Shown here: positions 1 to 7,677 of the stretch, in pieces | Numbering within the stretch: the stretch's first letter is position 1 | Layout: every line of letters begins with the position of its first letter | Origin: Bacillota bacterium | Lineage (GTDB): Bacteria > Bacillota > Limnochordia > Darwinibacteriales > Darwinibacteriaceae | Assembly: GCA_012837925.1 (NCBI GenBank) | Contig: DUQE01000202.1 | Location: 1 to 46,382, forward strand | Direction of reading: 5' to 3' | Length of the DNA: 46,382 bases | Position numbers and translations under genes: made by a program | Notes under the pieces: generated by a model | Database searches by the model: none | The model's input: the letters and a program-made list of their open reading frames with translations, nothing else | Told to the model about the DNA's origin: nothing

Positions 1-2
1 GG

Positions 3-497
3 GACTTAGGAAAAGTCATTGTGGGTGCCAAGAAGGTGCTACCTCATGGTGATTTCACGGTCGTGCCAGCAGATGCTGTAGAAAGTGCCTGCAGTCAAAT
101 GGCCAGTGGCGTTATTGACACGGCCCTTTTACCCTTTACTCCAGAGTCACTTCACATAATCAAAAAGCACACCTTGTTCATACAGGCGTGCTTAGAAGTC
201 CCAGAAGGGCGTCAAATCGTTGTCGGTTCTCAACTCATAGTTGAGGAAGAAGCTAGATACCTGAGTCTGTTGATCAAAGATGAAACTACCAATGCTCTTT
301 CTTTGGTCATCAACGTTCTCTCTGACTTAGGTCTTGCTGTCAATGCGTTTCAATCTCTTGGCGATGAAGGCTTTCACCTAGAGTTTGCGGCTTCTCCAGC
401 CGATCAACGACCGTTACGAGCTCTCTATCAAATCGAGAGAGAAGTGAGTGAAATGCGCCTCTTGGGCTGGTATACGATCACAGGGAACCAAGTATGA
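3..497 (+). CDS. Prephenate dehydratase-like protein with C-terminal ACT-like region (5' end outside window)
   Basis: The frame is open to the window edge, so the N-terminus is missing; a GTG at 21 is only the first possible start inside the window. The visible ~164 residues resemble the end of prephenate dehydratase: an AVE...DTALLPF stretch like the second half of the catalytic domain, then an ACT-like segment starting near LSLLIKDETTNALSLVINVL and ending MRLLGWYTI, close to the usual LGSYP ending. Prephenate dehydratase makes phenylpyruvate for phenylalanine synthesis, with the ACT domain sensing phenylalanine. Similarity is weak by eye and the usual ESRP effector motif is not evident, so this may be a diverged paralogue. 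It converges on purC and the two stop regions overlap by 20 bases. Confidence 0.5.
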   Translation, partial: DLGKVIVGAKKVLPHGDFTVVPADAVESACSQMASGVIDTALLPFTPESLHIIKKHTLFIQACLEVPEGRQIVVGSQLIVEEEARYLSLLIKDETTNALSLVINVLSDLGLAVNAFQSLGDEGFHLEFAASPADQRPLRALYQIEREVSEMRLLGWYTITGNQV

Positions 498-1167
498 GCT
501 CGGTTAACTCCAGGGGTGGTACTTGGGAGCCGGCCTTAAACGCGCGCATGTTACCTCCTGAAATTTCGTCTATAAGGGCAATGTGCTGGTCTTGGCCAAT
601 TCGTCCAAACTCAAACTTTATGTCATATAGGTCCACGTCGCGCTTCGCTAACTCACCCTTGACGATTCCCGCTATTTCTCTGGTGCGTTGGCACAGGATG
701 TGATACTCATCACGAGAGAGAATTCCGAGTGCGACAAGGGCATCTTCGGTGATGGGGGGATCTTCTCTTGCGTCATCTTTCAGGGTGATTTCCACAAACG
801 CGTCTAGGGGATCACCCTGTTTTACGTACTTACCGTAGCGACGGTAGAAACTTCCCACGGCGCGGTAACGGCAGATCACTTCGAGTCCCTCGCCAAAGGG
901 CGTGGCCGGTGCAACCGTCATCGTCTTGTTCTCCAGATCAGCAGCTCTGTAGTGCGTAGGAATTCCCTTTTCGTGCAGCAACTCAAAGAAAAACTTGCTT
1001 AGGCGCAGAGCAGCTTCACCAGCACCCTCCAAAGCTAATCCCACTTTGTTGGCTCCAGGGTCAAAAACTCCATCTTCGCCGGTCATATCGTCTTTAAACT
1101 TCAAAACGTAGTTTCCATCGTCCAAACGAAAAACGTCCTTGGTTTTACCTCTAAACACAAGTTGCAT
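478..1167 (-). CDS. purC: Phosphoribosylaminoimidazole-succinocarboxamide (SAICAR) synthase
   Basis: A 229-residue single-domain SAICAR synthetase, the ATP-dependent step joining aspartate to CAIR in purine synthesis. It begins MQLVFRGKTKDVF, the family's N-terminal strand and glycine-rich region. It also carries EVICRYRAVGSFYRRYG, YDIKFEFGR and IALIDEISGGNMR, which match the conserved CAIR and ATP-binding signatures (usual I-DEI-P-R ending). Length is typical for bacterial PurC. The ATG is preceded by AAAGGAGC. The gene stands alone here, convergent with the upstream aromatic gene and divergent from ilvE; no other pur gene is in the window. Confidence 0.95.
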   Translation of the reverse strand: MQLVFRGKTKDVFRLDDGNYVLKFKDDMTGEDGVFDPGANKVGLALEGAGEAALRLSKFFFELLHEKGIPTHYRAADLENKTMTVAPATPFGEGLEVICRYRAVGSFYRRYGKYVKQGDPLDAFVEITLKDDAREDPPITEDALVALGILSRDEYHILCQRTREIAGIVKGELAKRDVDLYDIKFEFGRIGQDQHIALIDEISGGNMRAFKAGSQVPPLELTELILGSL

Positions 1168-1188
1168 GGCTTAGCTCCTTTCGGTCTC

Positions 1189-1217
1189 ATTGTACAAAAG
1201 TCCACGTACACACGCAA
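1189..1217 (-). promoter_or_regulatory. Probable sigma-70-type promoter for purC
   Basis: On the minus strand TTGCGT (1212-1217) is followed after 17 bases by TACAAT (1189-1194). Initiation would fall near 1182, giving a very short 5' leader that still contains the AAAGGAGC ribosome site. The -35 is imperfect and this is a by-eye call. Confidence 0.4.
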
Positions 1218-1447
1218 CAGCTTTCTTGGCACGTTAACGTTTAGCAAAAAATTTCTTAACGACATTTTGGGAAAAACGGACTCAAGGGGGGGCGAAAGCC
1301 CGTACATTCGTGAGGTCAAATCGTAATCGCAACGCAAAGCAGCAGTCAGCGGAAACGCGGGGAATACGATGGCTAAAGGAACAAGGAGGATTCGGCGGGC
1401 AAAACATGAAGTACATTATAAAGAAGATCGAGAGGGAGTGTTAGATC

Positions 1448-2515
1448 GTGAAGATTTCTGTGGTGAAGACGACAACACCGAAAGCCAAACCAGATCAGAG
1501 CAATTTGGGTTTCGGACAGTTCTTTACAGACCATATGTTCATTATGGACTACACGGAGGGCAAAGGGTGGCATGACCCTCGTATCGTACCATATGGACCG
1601 CTCGAGATGGATCCTTCGTGCGCAGTACTGCATTATGGGCAAGCTGTCTTTGAAGGTATGAAGGCCTATAGAAGTCCTGAGGGCAAGGTTCTCTTGTTCC
1701 GGCCCGAGCAAAACATGGCGCGTCTTAATCGCAGCAACGCGCGTATGTCCATCCCTCAATTTGACGAAGAGTTTGCACTTAAGGCCATTAAAGAACTTGT
1801 CATGGTAGACCAAGATTGGATTCCCACGGCACCGGGTACAGCGCTTTACCTCAGACCCTTTGTCATTGGTTGCGACAATGTCCTAGGAGTGCGCGCTTCC
1901 TACAAATACAAGTTCATTGTCATTCTTTCGCCTGTGGGAGCTTATTACAAGGAAGGACTCAACCCAGTAAGCATCTGGGTCGAACCTCATTATGTGCGGG
2001 CCGTCCGTGGCGGAACCGGGTATGCCAAGGCCGCCGGAAACTATGCAGGCAGTCTCTTGGCCCAGAAGAACGCCCAAGCTCAAGGCTATTCTCAGGTACT
2101 GTGGTTAGACGGACTCGAGCGCAAATATGTCGAAGAAGTCGGAGCTATGAACGTGTTCTTCAACATTGATGGCGAACTGATTACACCAGATCTAGGCGAC
2201 AGTGTGTTGCCGGGTATTACGAGAAAATCCGTGCTGCAACTGTTGCAGTCCTGGAATATTCCCACGGTTGAGCGCCGCTTAAGTGTCGAGGAGATCTTCC
2301 AAGCTCATGCAGATGGACGCTTGAGAGAGGCATTCGGCTGCGGAACCGCCGCTGTCATTAGCCCCATTGGAAAGCTTGGATGGGCAGACAAGAGTATCGA
2401 AATCGGTGGAGGAAAGATCGGAGAAATCAGCCAACGACTTTACGACACCATTACAGGAATCCAAACGGGTAAACTTGACGATCCCTTTGGTTGGGTCGTA
2501 GAAGTCGAAGGATAG
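1448..2515 (+). CDS. ilvE: Branched-chain amino acid aminotransferase (class IV, long form)
   Basis: A 355-residue fold-type IV PLP aminotransferase that interconverts leucine, isoleucine and valine with their 2-keto acids. FGQFFTDHMF, HYGQAVFEGMKAYR, FRPEQNMARLNRS, YLRPFVIG and GGTGYAKAAGNYAGS are hallmark blocks of the longer BCAT subfamily; the PLP lysine is K194. The C-terminal EAFGCGTAAVISPI binds the cofactor phosphate. The start is GTG with GAGGGAG upstream. It is monocistronic: a divergent purC lies upstream and a terminator-like hairpin lies in the convergent araC gene. I found no clear promoter in the 280-base gap after purC, which holds only short hairpins. Biosynthetic and catabolic roles cannot be separated from sequence. 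Confidence 0.95.
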   Translation: MKISVVKTTTPKAKPDQSNLGFGQFFTDHMFIMDYTEGKGWHDPRIVPYGPLEMDPSCAVLHYGQAVFEGMKAYRSPEGKVLLFRPEQNMARLNRSNARMSIPQFDEEFALKAIKELVMVDQDWIPTAPGTALYLRPFVIGCDNVLGVRASYKYKFIVILSPVGAYYKEGLNPVSIWVEPHYVRAVRGGTGYAKAAGNYAGSLLAQKNAQAQGYSQVLWLDGLERKYVEEVGAMNVFFNIDGELITPDLGDSVLPGITRKSVLQLLQSWNIPTVERRLSVEEIFQAHADGRLREAFGCGTAAVISPIGKLGWADKSIEIGGGKIGEISQRLYDTITGIQTGKLDDPFGWVVEVEG

Positions 2516-2540
2516 GTTCGAAGTTTACTGGAGCTCATCT

Positions 2541-3248
2541 CTATTGTTCCAGTTGTTCATTGGTTATAAAACGTTTTCTGAACTCACTGGGAGTAATTCC
2601 AGTGAGTTTTTTAAATGTCCGCGTGTAGTAACTCTGGCTCGAAAACCCTACCAAGAGGGCTATATCCACAATCGGAATTGAGCTTTGACGAAGTAGTTCC
2701 TTACTTTTTTCGATTCGTACTTCCTGCACATAGTGGGTGAATGCTTGTCCCGTTTCTTCCTTAAAAACAGTGGAGAGATACGACCGGTTGAGACCCAGGT
2801 GTTTGGCGATACCCTCCAGGCTAATGTCTTGGTCATAATGCTTCTTCACAATCCTCTGGGCTCGAACAACAGGTAAACAAGGAGGTTTAAAGCCGGGAAG
2901 ACTGACGCGCGTTGTCTGTAAACGACGAAGCAGGGTAATGATGTGGTTCCATACTTCGGGAGGCCGATAACTGAGATGTGATGCATCATCGATCTGATTT
3001 GCATAGGGACCTATGATGAAGACCCCCGCTGGCTCGTTACAGGGATAGATGGGCACGACGTGAAACAGCCCTTGCTCTGTCTTAACCTCACCGCGGTGAG
3101 AGGGATAGGTAGAAGAAGTCTCCATGTCGAGGAGCAACGGGCAAGTCCGAACACCGTCCGGGGTTAAGGCGACGATGGGCAGTTGCGTGCTAGCAAAAAA
3201 CAGATGTAAAACCTTGTCTAGGTTAGCTTGGTGGCAACAACTTTGCAT
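2541..3248 (-). CDS. AraC-family transcriptional regulator divergent from the iron importer
   Basis: With the start at 3248 (ATG preceded by GGGAGGT) the protein is 235 residues; a longer frame to 3359 exists but has no ribosome site and runs into the divergent promoter. Residues ~1-120 form a sensor-like region beginning MQSCCHQANLDKVLHLFF, of no family I can name. Residues ~130-230 are a double helix-turn-helix: QDISLEGIAKHLGLNRSYLS, then VDIALLVGFSSQSYYTRTFK and the signature KLTGITPSEFRKRF. Its position next to a siderophore-type importer suggests it activates that operon in response to a siderophore or iron signal, as AraC-type siderophore regulators do; this is inference. It is convergent with ilvE, leaving a 25-base gap. 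Confidence 0.85.
   Translation of the reverse strand: MQSCCHQANLDKVLHLFFASTQLPIVALTPDGVRTCPLLLDMETSSTYPSHRGEVKTEQGLFHVVPIYPCNEPAGVFIIGPYANQIDDASHLSYRPPEVWNHIITLLRRLQTTRVSLPGFKPPCLPVVRAQRIVKKHYDQDISLEGIAKHLGLNRSYLSTVFKEETGQAFTHYVQEVRIEKSKELLRQSSIPIVDIALLVGFSSQSYYTRTFKKLTGITPSEFRKRFITNEQLEQ
2581..2612 (+). terminator. Intrinsic terminator for ilvE lying inside the 3' end of the AraC gene
   Basis: AACTCACTGG (2581-2590) and CCAGTGAGTT (2599-2608) form a perfect 10-bp stem with an 8-base loop, followed on the plus strand by six T (2607-2612). It lies 66 bases after the ilvE stop, antisense to the conserved KLTGITPSEF codons of the regulator gene. Confidence 0.65.
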
Positions 3249-3277
3249 GATTTGACCTCCCGTTTGTTTTGCCCAAC

Positions 3278-3296
3278 GAAAATGACAATGACCTGA
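3278..3296. promoter_or_regulatory. Possible second Fur-like box in the AraC 5' region
   Basis: Two consecutive hexamers, GAAAAT and GACAAT, followed by GACCTG, resemble the repeated GATAAT unit of Fur sites. Agreement with the 19-base consensus is partial, about 11 positions by eye. It lies just upstream of the AraC ribosome site, so Fur bound here could repress the regulator. Confidence 0.3.
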
Positions 3297-3325
3297 AAAT
3301 TCTGCGAGAAACCTCTTGAAAGCCA

Positions 3326-3334
3326 TGCTACAAT
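3326..3334 (+). promoter_or_regulatory. Extended -10 promoter element for the iron importer operon
   Basis: TGC followed by TACAAT is an extended -10 element; no good -35 is visible at the right distance. Initiation near 3341 would place the Fur-like box at 3344-3358 over the first transcribed bases, a suitable place for repression. Confidence 0.4.
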
Positions 3335-3343
3335 GGGTGAGAG

Positions 3344-3358
3344 TGAAAGTCATTCTCA
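3344..3358. promoter_or_regulatory. Fur-like iron box
   Basis: TGAAAGTCATTCTCA is a 7-1-7 inverted repeat (5 of 7 symmetric pairs) close to the TGATAATNATTATCA Fur pattern. It sits in the divergent region between the AraC gene and the iron importer, directly downstream of the likely importer promoter. Confidence 0.45.
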
Positions 3359-3392
3359 TTGGTTGGTTCTATTGTAACAAGGGGGACGGGTG

Positions 3393-4334
3393 GTGTCAAA
3401 CGGCGGGATTATGAAAAAACGCTACTTAGTATTCGCGTTAATCATCTTAGCATTCTTATCTCTTAGTCTAGGTCTACAGGGGCTTGATCAACATATCATG
3501 CAGATTATGATGATCAGCCGTATTCCACGGCTCCTGGCCATCATTTTAGTTGGAATGAGCATGTCCATCGCTGGTCTCATTCTGCAACAGATTTCCCGGA
3601 ACAGATTTGTTTCGCCCACGACGGCAGGAACCATCGATGCAGCCAAGGGTGGTGTACTCTGTACTTTACTCGTTTTTCCTGGGGCAGCGCCCCTTGTAAA
3701 GATGACGATTGTCTTTGCTTTTGCCTTAGCGGGCACGTTCTTGTTCATGTTTGTACTCCGAAAAATCAAGTTTAAGAATGTTGTGTTTGTACCCCTACTC
3801 GGTATCATGCTTGGCAACATTTTCGGGTCAATCACAACGTTCATAGCCTACCGTTTTGATCTCGTCCAAAACGTGTCAGCCTGGCTGATGGGCAACTTCG
3901 CCCTGGTGACGCAAGGACGTTACGAGCTGTTGTACTTCAGTATACCCCTCTTGGCACTCGCCTTTTCCTTTGCCCACATGTTCACTATCGCAGGAATGGG
4001 TGAGGAGTTTGCCATTAACCTGGGCCTCAATTATGGGTTTGTAGTCAATGTTGGGGTGGCCATTGTGGCACTGTTGTCCGCCCTAGTGGTTGTTACGGCG
4101 GGGCAGATTCCCTTCCTGGGGCTGATTGTTCCCAATATCATGACCATGTTCTATGGCGATAACATCAAGGGAAGTTTAGGAGCCACAGCCCTCTTTGGAG
4201 CGGTTCTATTGTTGACTGCCGACATTTTCGGACGGATCATCATTGCTCCGTATGAGATTCCTATCGGGCTGACAGTGGGAACGTTGGGAAGCATGTTCTT
4301 CCTCTACTTTGTGTTTAGGGGGGAACGCACATGA
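3393..4334 (+). CDS. Iron-siderophore ABC transporter permease, FecCD family (CeuB/YclN type)
   Basis: A hydrophobic protein of about 313 residues with 8-9 predicted membrane segments. It has FecCD-family features: RIPRLLAIILVGMSMSIAGLILQQISRN near the N-terminus, FVSPTTAGT, and AGQIPFLGLIVPNIMTMFYG, which contains the loop that couples to the ATPase. It forms half of the inner-membrane channel with the next gene. Several in-frame starts compete (GTG at 3390 and 3393, ATG at 3411). AAGGGGG at 3379-3385 best fits the GTG at 3393, although the ATG at 3411 gives a more usual MKKRY N-terminus. Its stop overlaps the next start by 4 bases (ATGA), implying translational coupling. Confidence 0.9.
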   Translation: MSNGGIMKKRYLVFALIILAFLSLSLGLQGLDQHIMQIMMISRIPRLLAIILVGMSMSIAGLILQQISRNRFVSPTTAGTIDAAKGGVLCTLLVFPGAAPLVKMTIVFAFALAGTFLFMFVLRKIKFKNVVFVPLLGIMLGNIFGSITTFIAYRFDLVQNVSAWLMGNFALVTQGRYELLYFSIPLLALAFSFAHMFTIAGMGEEFAINLGLNYGFVVNVGVAIVALLSALVVVTAGQIPFLGLIVPNIMTMFYGDNIKGSLGATALFGAVLLLTADIFGRIIIAPYEIPIGLTVGTLGSMFFLYFVFRGERT

Positions 4335-5281
4335 GTGATCGCAGAAAATTGGTGCTCCTGTTCTTCGCAGTCTTAGGATTCGTTGTGCTCTATTTAGGGG
4401 TTGGTTTGGACCACGCCATCGTAGCCTATGCACTCCCGAGAAGGCTCAGCAAGGTCTTGGCTATTGTATTAACGGGTGGAGCAATAGGCTTTTCTACTAC
4501 GGTTTTTCAGACCGTTACCGCCAATCGGATTCTAACCCCCAGTATTATGGGTCTAGACTCCCTGTACCTACTCAACCAAACTCTGGTGCTTTTCTTCTTG
4601 GGGTCGACGAGTATTCTTCTTGTGAACAGCCAACTAAACTTCTTCTTTACAGTGATGACTATGGTTTTGTTTTCTGGTCTGCTTTTTAGGTTGTTGTTTC
4701 GAGGAGAAAAGCGGGAAGTCTACTTCTTGCTCCTTGTGGGAGTGATTGCAGGCACCTTGTTTCAAAGTGTCTCATCGTTCCTACAGATGGTCCTTGATCC
4801 GAATGAGTTCTTGGTAGTACAAAACAGCATGTTTGCCAGTTTTAATAATGTCAAGACAAACCTCCTGCCATGGAGCAGTCTTCTGGTAGGAGGAGGGGTT
4901 CTCTACACGCTACGTTACGTACATGTCCTGGACGTCCTGGCCTTGGGGCGTGAGCAGTCACTTAATCTGGGTGTAGACTATGAACATGTCGTCCTTCGTT
5001 TGCTCTTGGTAGTGTCTGTTTTAGTGGCCAGTGTTACAGCATTGGTGGGCCCCATAACCTTTCTTGGTCTGCTTGTTGCCAATCTCGCGAGAGAGATGTT
5101 ACGGAGTTTCAAGCATTTGCACCTATTGCTGGTCTCGTCACTCCTAGGGGTTGTAACTCTTGTAGGAGGTCAGTTCCTGGTAGAACGTGTCCTTAATCTA
5201 GCCAGTCCTGTCAGTGTAATAATCAATTTGGTCGGTGGTCTGTACTTTGTATTCTTACTTCTGAGGGGGAGTTATAGATGA
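4331..5281 (+). CDS. Iron-siderophore ABC transporter permease, FecCD family (CeuC/YclO type)
   Basis: A 316-residue polytopic membrane protein, the second FecCD subunit. Family blocks include LPRRLSKVLAIVLTGGAIGF, TPSIMGLDSLYLLNQ and VGPITFLGLLVANLAREML. Together with the preceding gene it should form a heterodimeric permease, the arrangement of the CeuBCDE and YclNOPQ catecholate-siderophore systems rather than the fused or homodimeric vitamin B12 type. It is coupled to its neighbours by 4-base overlaps on both sides (4331-4334 and 5278-5281), so the two permeases and the ATPase are probably made in balanced amounts. Confidence 0.9.
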   Translation: MSDRRKLVLLFFAVLGFVVLYLGVGLDHAIVAYALPRRLSKVLAIVLTGGAIGFSTTVFQTVTANRILTPSIMGLDSLYLLNQTLVLFFLGSTSILLVNSQLNFFFTVMTMVLFSGLLFRLLFRGEKREVYFLLLVGVIAGTLFQSVSSFLQMVLDPNEFLVVQNSMFASFNNVKTNLLPWSSLLVGGGVLYTLRYVHVLDVLALGREQSLNLGVDYEHVVLRLLLVVSVLVASVTALVGPITFLGLLVANLAREMLRSFKHLHLLLVSSLLGVVTLVGGQFLVERVLNLASPVSVIINLVGGLYFVFLLLRGSYR

Positions 5282-6036
5282 TTGAAGTCATTGATGTGGT
5301 CAAGAGATATGGTGGAGTCAAGGTAGTTGATGAGGTGTCTTTGACGATACCCAAGGGGAAAATTACATCACTGATCGGACCGAATGGTGCAGGAAAGAGC
5401 ACTCTTTTATCTATGATCAGCCGTCTGGTTCCTCGCGATTCTGGGCAGATACACATCGACGGAACAGAACTTGGGGAATGGGATAAACGGGATCTGGCCA
5501 GAAGGATCTCGATCTTAAGGCAGAGTAATCACATTGATCTCAAATTGACCATTCGAGAACTTGTGAGCTTTGGTCGTTTTCCTCATACGCAGGGGAACCT
5601 TAGGGACGAAGACTGGGTCATCGTCGATCGTGCCTTGGAGTATCTGCATCTCACAGACATTCAGGACAAGTATCTTCATCAACTCAGCGGGGGTCAGAGG
5701 CAGAGGGCGTACTTGGCGATGGTTATCGCTCAGGATACCGATTATGTGTTTTTGGATGAACCTTTGAACAACCTAGATATGCAACATGCAGTAGAAATCA
5801 TGCAGATACTGCGTTCCCTGGTGCGGGATTTAAGCAAGACAGTTGTCTTGGTTATTCATGATATCAACATTGCTGCTTGTTACTCCGACTACATCGTGGC
5901 CATGCAAGATGGCCAGGTGGTCAAGGCCGGCGATAGCGAGGTGATCATGGATCGATCTGTTTTGAGGGATATCTATAAACTGGATTTTCATATAGGCCAT
6001 GTCAACAACCAGAGAATTTGCGTCTACTACAACTAA
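5278..6036 (+). CDS. Iron-siderophore ABC transporter ATP-binding protein (CeuD/YclP type)
   Basis: A 252-residue ABC ATPase powering the FecCD permeases. Walker A is GPNGAGKST (residues ~35-43), the Q-loop is near LRQSNHIDLKLT, the ABC signature is LSGGQRQRAYLAMV, Walker B is YVFLDEPLNNLD, and the switch histidine lies in VVLVIHDIN. The ending (DFHIGHVNNQRICVYY) is typical of the CeuD/YclP group. The ATG overlaps the preceding stop, and the binding-protein gene follows 12 bases after its stop. Confidence 0.93.
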   Translation: MIEVIDVVKRYGGVKVVDEVSLTIPKGKITSLIGPNGAGKSTLLSMISRLVPRDSGQIHIDGTELGEWDKRDLARRISILRQSNHIDLKLTIRELVSFGRFPHTQGNLRDEDWVIVDRALEYLHLTDIQDKYLHQLSGGQRQRAYLAMVIAQDTDYVFLDEPLNNLDMQHAVEIMQILRSLVRDLSKTVVLVIHDINIAACYSDYIVAMQDGQVVKAGDSEVIMDRSVLRDIYKLDFHIGHVNNQRICVYYN

Positions 6037-6048
6037 GAGGTGTTATCG

Positions 6049-6957
6049 ATGAAAAGAACGAATGTGACACTCGTTATTCTATTGGCAGTATTGCTTCTTA
6101 CTTCCGCTCCGGCAGGGGCAGCCCCCCTTGTCGTTGAGCATCCCTTAGGCACGGTTTCCCTTGACCGAACACCGGAACGTGTTGTCGTGTTTGATTACGG
6201 TGTTCTTGATGCTCTAGATGTTCTCGGTGTTGAGGTAGTGGGTGTTCCAGCCAGCAACCTGCCTCCTTTTTTGAGCAAGTTTAGCGGACCAGACTACGTT
6301 AATGTCGGGACTCTCTTTGAGCCTGATTTTGAGGCGATCTATGCCCTGAACCCCGATCTAATCATCATCAGTACACGTCAAGCTTCCCAATACGAAGAAC
6401 TCAGTCGCATTGGCCCTACGCTGTATGTAGAGATTGACAACGCCACCTGGTGGGGTTCCGTACAGAGCAATCTCCAACTGCTCGGTGAGCTCTTTGATTT
6501 GCGCACCGAGGTTGAAGGCATACTCGCTGGTCTTAACGAACGAGTCAGCCGTATTTGTGAGCAGGCAAGCGAAAGTGGTCTCAGAACCCTCATCGTCATG
6601 GCCAACGACGGTGCCCTAAGTGTCTATGGAGCAGAATCACGCTTTGGTATTGTTCATCAGGATTTTGGTTTTGCCGCAGCTGACGACGCCATTGATTCGG
6701 CAACCCATGGCCAGAATATTTCCTTTGAGTATCTCGTAAAGGTAAACCCGGACGTCATTTTCGTGGTTGACAGAGCGTCCGTTGCGGGCGGTAGCATCGG
6801 AGCCGAGCAAGTGATGAGCAATCCCCTCGTGAAAGTCACCAAGGCCAGCCAAACGAACAGAGTCATCTACTTACAGTCACAGGCTTGGTATGTTGTCTCG
6901 GGCGGCATCCGTTCGACCGAGATGATGATGGATGATGTGGAGCAACTCTTCCGGTAG
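6049..6957 (+). CDS. Periplasmic siderophore-binding protein (CeuE/YclQ type)
   Basis: A 302-residue class III binding protein delivering an iron chelate to the FecCD importer. The ATG at 6049 follows AGAGGTG by 7 bases and is preferred over an in-frame GTG at 6040. The N-terminus is a cleavable signal peptide (hydrophobic VILLAVLLLTSAPAGAAP) with no cysteine at the cleavage site, so it is not a typical Gram-positive lipoprotein. The mature part has TPERVVVFDYGVLDALDVLG, NPDLIIISTRQ, and the ending VVSGGIRSTEMMMDDV expected of CeuE/YclQ proteins. It is the last gene of the operon and is followed by a strong terminator. The ligand is probably a catecholate siderophore or ferric complex; sequence alone cannot say which. 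Confidence 0.88.
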   Translation: MKRTNVTLVILLAVLLLTSAPAGAAPLVVEHPLGTVSLDRTPERVVVFDYGVLDALDVLGVEVVGVPASNLPPFLSKFSGPDYVNVGTLFEPDFEAIYALNPDLIIISTRQASQYEELSRIGPTLYVEIDNATWWGSVQSNLQLLGELFDLRTEVEGILAGLNERVSRICEQASESGLRTLIVMANDGALSVYGAESRFGIVHQDFGFAAADDAIDSATHGQNISFEYLVKVNPDVIFVVDRASVAGGSIGAEQVMSNPLVKVTKASQTNRVIYLQSQAWYVVSGGIRSTEMMMDDVEQLFR

Positions 6958-6974
6958 GACCTCTTGAACAAACG

Positions 6975-7020
6975 AAGAGAGACCTTGTCAACGAAAACGT
7001 GGGCAGGGTCTCTCTTTTGT
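6975..7020 (+). terminator. Rho-independent terminator of the iron importer operon
   Basis: AAGAGAGACC (6975-6984) pairs perfectly with GGTCTCTCTT (7007-7016), a 10-bp stem followed by TTTTGT. It lies between convergent genes and may also slow transcription from the minus strand. Confidence 0.8.
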
Positions 7021-7042
7021 GGGGAATATGTCCGACAATGAC

Positions 7043-7477
7043 CTAAAACAACAGCATTAAGACTGCTAGAACGAGTAGGAGGGGAGCCACCCCAAAGACG
7101 ATGGGAAGGAGTAATTTAAGGAAGGCCCAGCCAAGCTTGAAGAAGAGTACAACTGGTATCAGAAGTAAGGAAAACAACAAGAATGGCCCGACCAGTCCAA
7201 GAACCACCAAGGTGACGATGGCGACGATGAAGACTACAGGAATGGCGACTAACGCTTTGAAGGGTCCTGAGTCACCGTTAATTTCGAAGATGACTTCACC
7301 ATCTTCATTGACTGTTTTTTTGGGTTTCGAGCCACTTTGGTATAAAGCAAGGACGCCGAGCACGATGAGCACCACGGGCCAAAATACGTTCAAGCGTGGA
7401 AGAATGCCGAGGTTATTGGCAAGAAAATAACCGCCGAAAAGAATCAAAGCCAGGGCGCCAAGATGTTTGGGTTCCAT
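7043..7477 (-). CDS. Small polytopic membrane protein with LiaF/LiaI-like N-terminal segment
   Basis: A 144-residue protein, ATG preceded by AAGGAGGT. The first ~50 residues (ALILFGGYFLANNLGILP, NVFWPVVLIVLGVLAL) resemble the paired membrane helices at the N-terminus of LiaI/LiaF-type envelope-stress proteins (DUF5668-like). A short charged stretch (KPKKTVNEDGEVIFEINGD) follows, then three or so long hydrophobic helices. The usual C-terminal beta-rich domain of LiaF is absent, so it is not a full LiaF. A membrane role, perhaps envelope stress, is plausible but unproven. It is monocistronic with its own good promoter. Confidence 0.75.
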   Translation of the reverse strand: MEPKHLGALALILFGGYFLANNLGILPRLNVFWPVVLIVLGVLALYQSGSKPKKTVNEDGEVIFEINGDSGPFKALVAIPVVFIVAIVTLVVLGLVGPFLLFSLLLIPVVLFFKLGWAFLKLLLPIVFGVAPLLLVLAVLMLLF

Positions 7478-7499
7478 GGACGTAACCTCCTTTTTCTAT

Positions 7500-7528
7500 A
7501 GTATAGCAATGGAGGAAGAGATAGGCAA
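7500..7528 (-). promoter_or_regulatory. Promoter of the small membrane-protein gene
   Basis: On the minus strand TTGCCT (7523-7528) is separated by 17 bases from TATACT (7500-7505), which is also preceded by TGC, an extended -10. It lies just upstream of the ribosome site of the gene starting at 7477. Confidence 0.65.
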
Positions 7529-7677
7529 TTCGCCTTAAGTCTGCTTTTGACTCGGTCTGAGGACGGATGTTCTGGCAAGCAGAAAATGTTCAAAAAATGA
7601 AAGAAAAGACTGGACGAAAGCGCGGAAATTGCCGATAATATAATCGTTGTGTCACAAGGAAGGATTGTTGTTTACGG

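Noticed and set aside
1369-1575. 68-codon frame starting upstream of ilvE
   Set aside because: It runs into ilvE in another frame and its translation has no protein-like features.
3249-3359. Longer N-terminus for the AraC regulator
   Set aside because: It has no ribosome site and overlaps the divergent promoter and Fur-like boxes, whereas the ATG at 3248 has GGGAGGT at good spacing.
7631-7638. GCCGATAA upstream of the HD-GYP gene, an exact flagellar sigma-28-type -10
   Set aside because: No TAAA-type -35 lies at the required distance, and a TATAAT overlaps the site.
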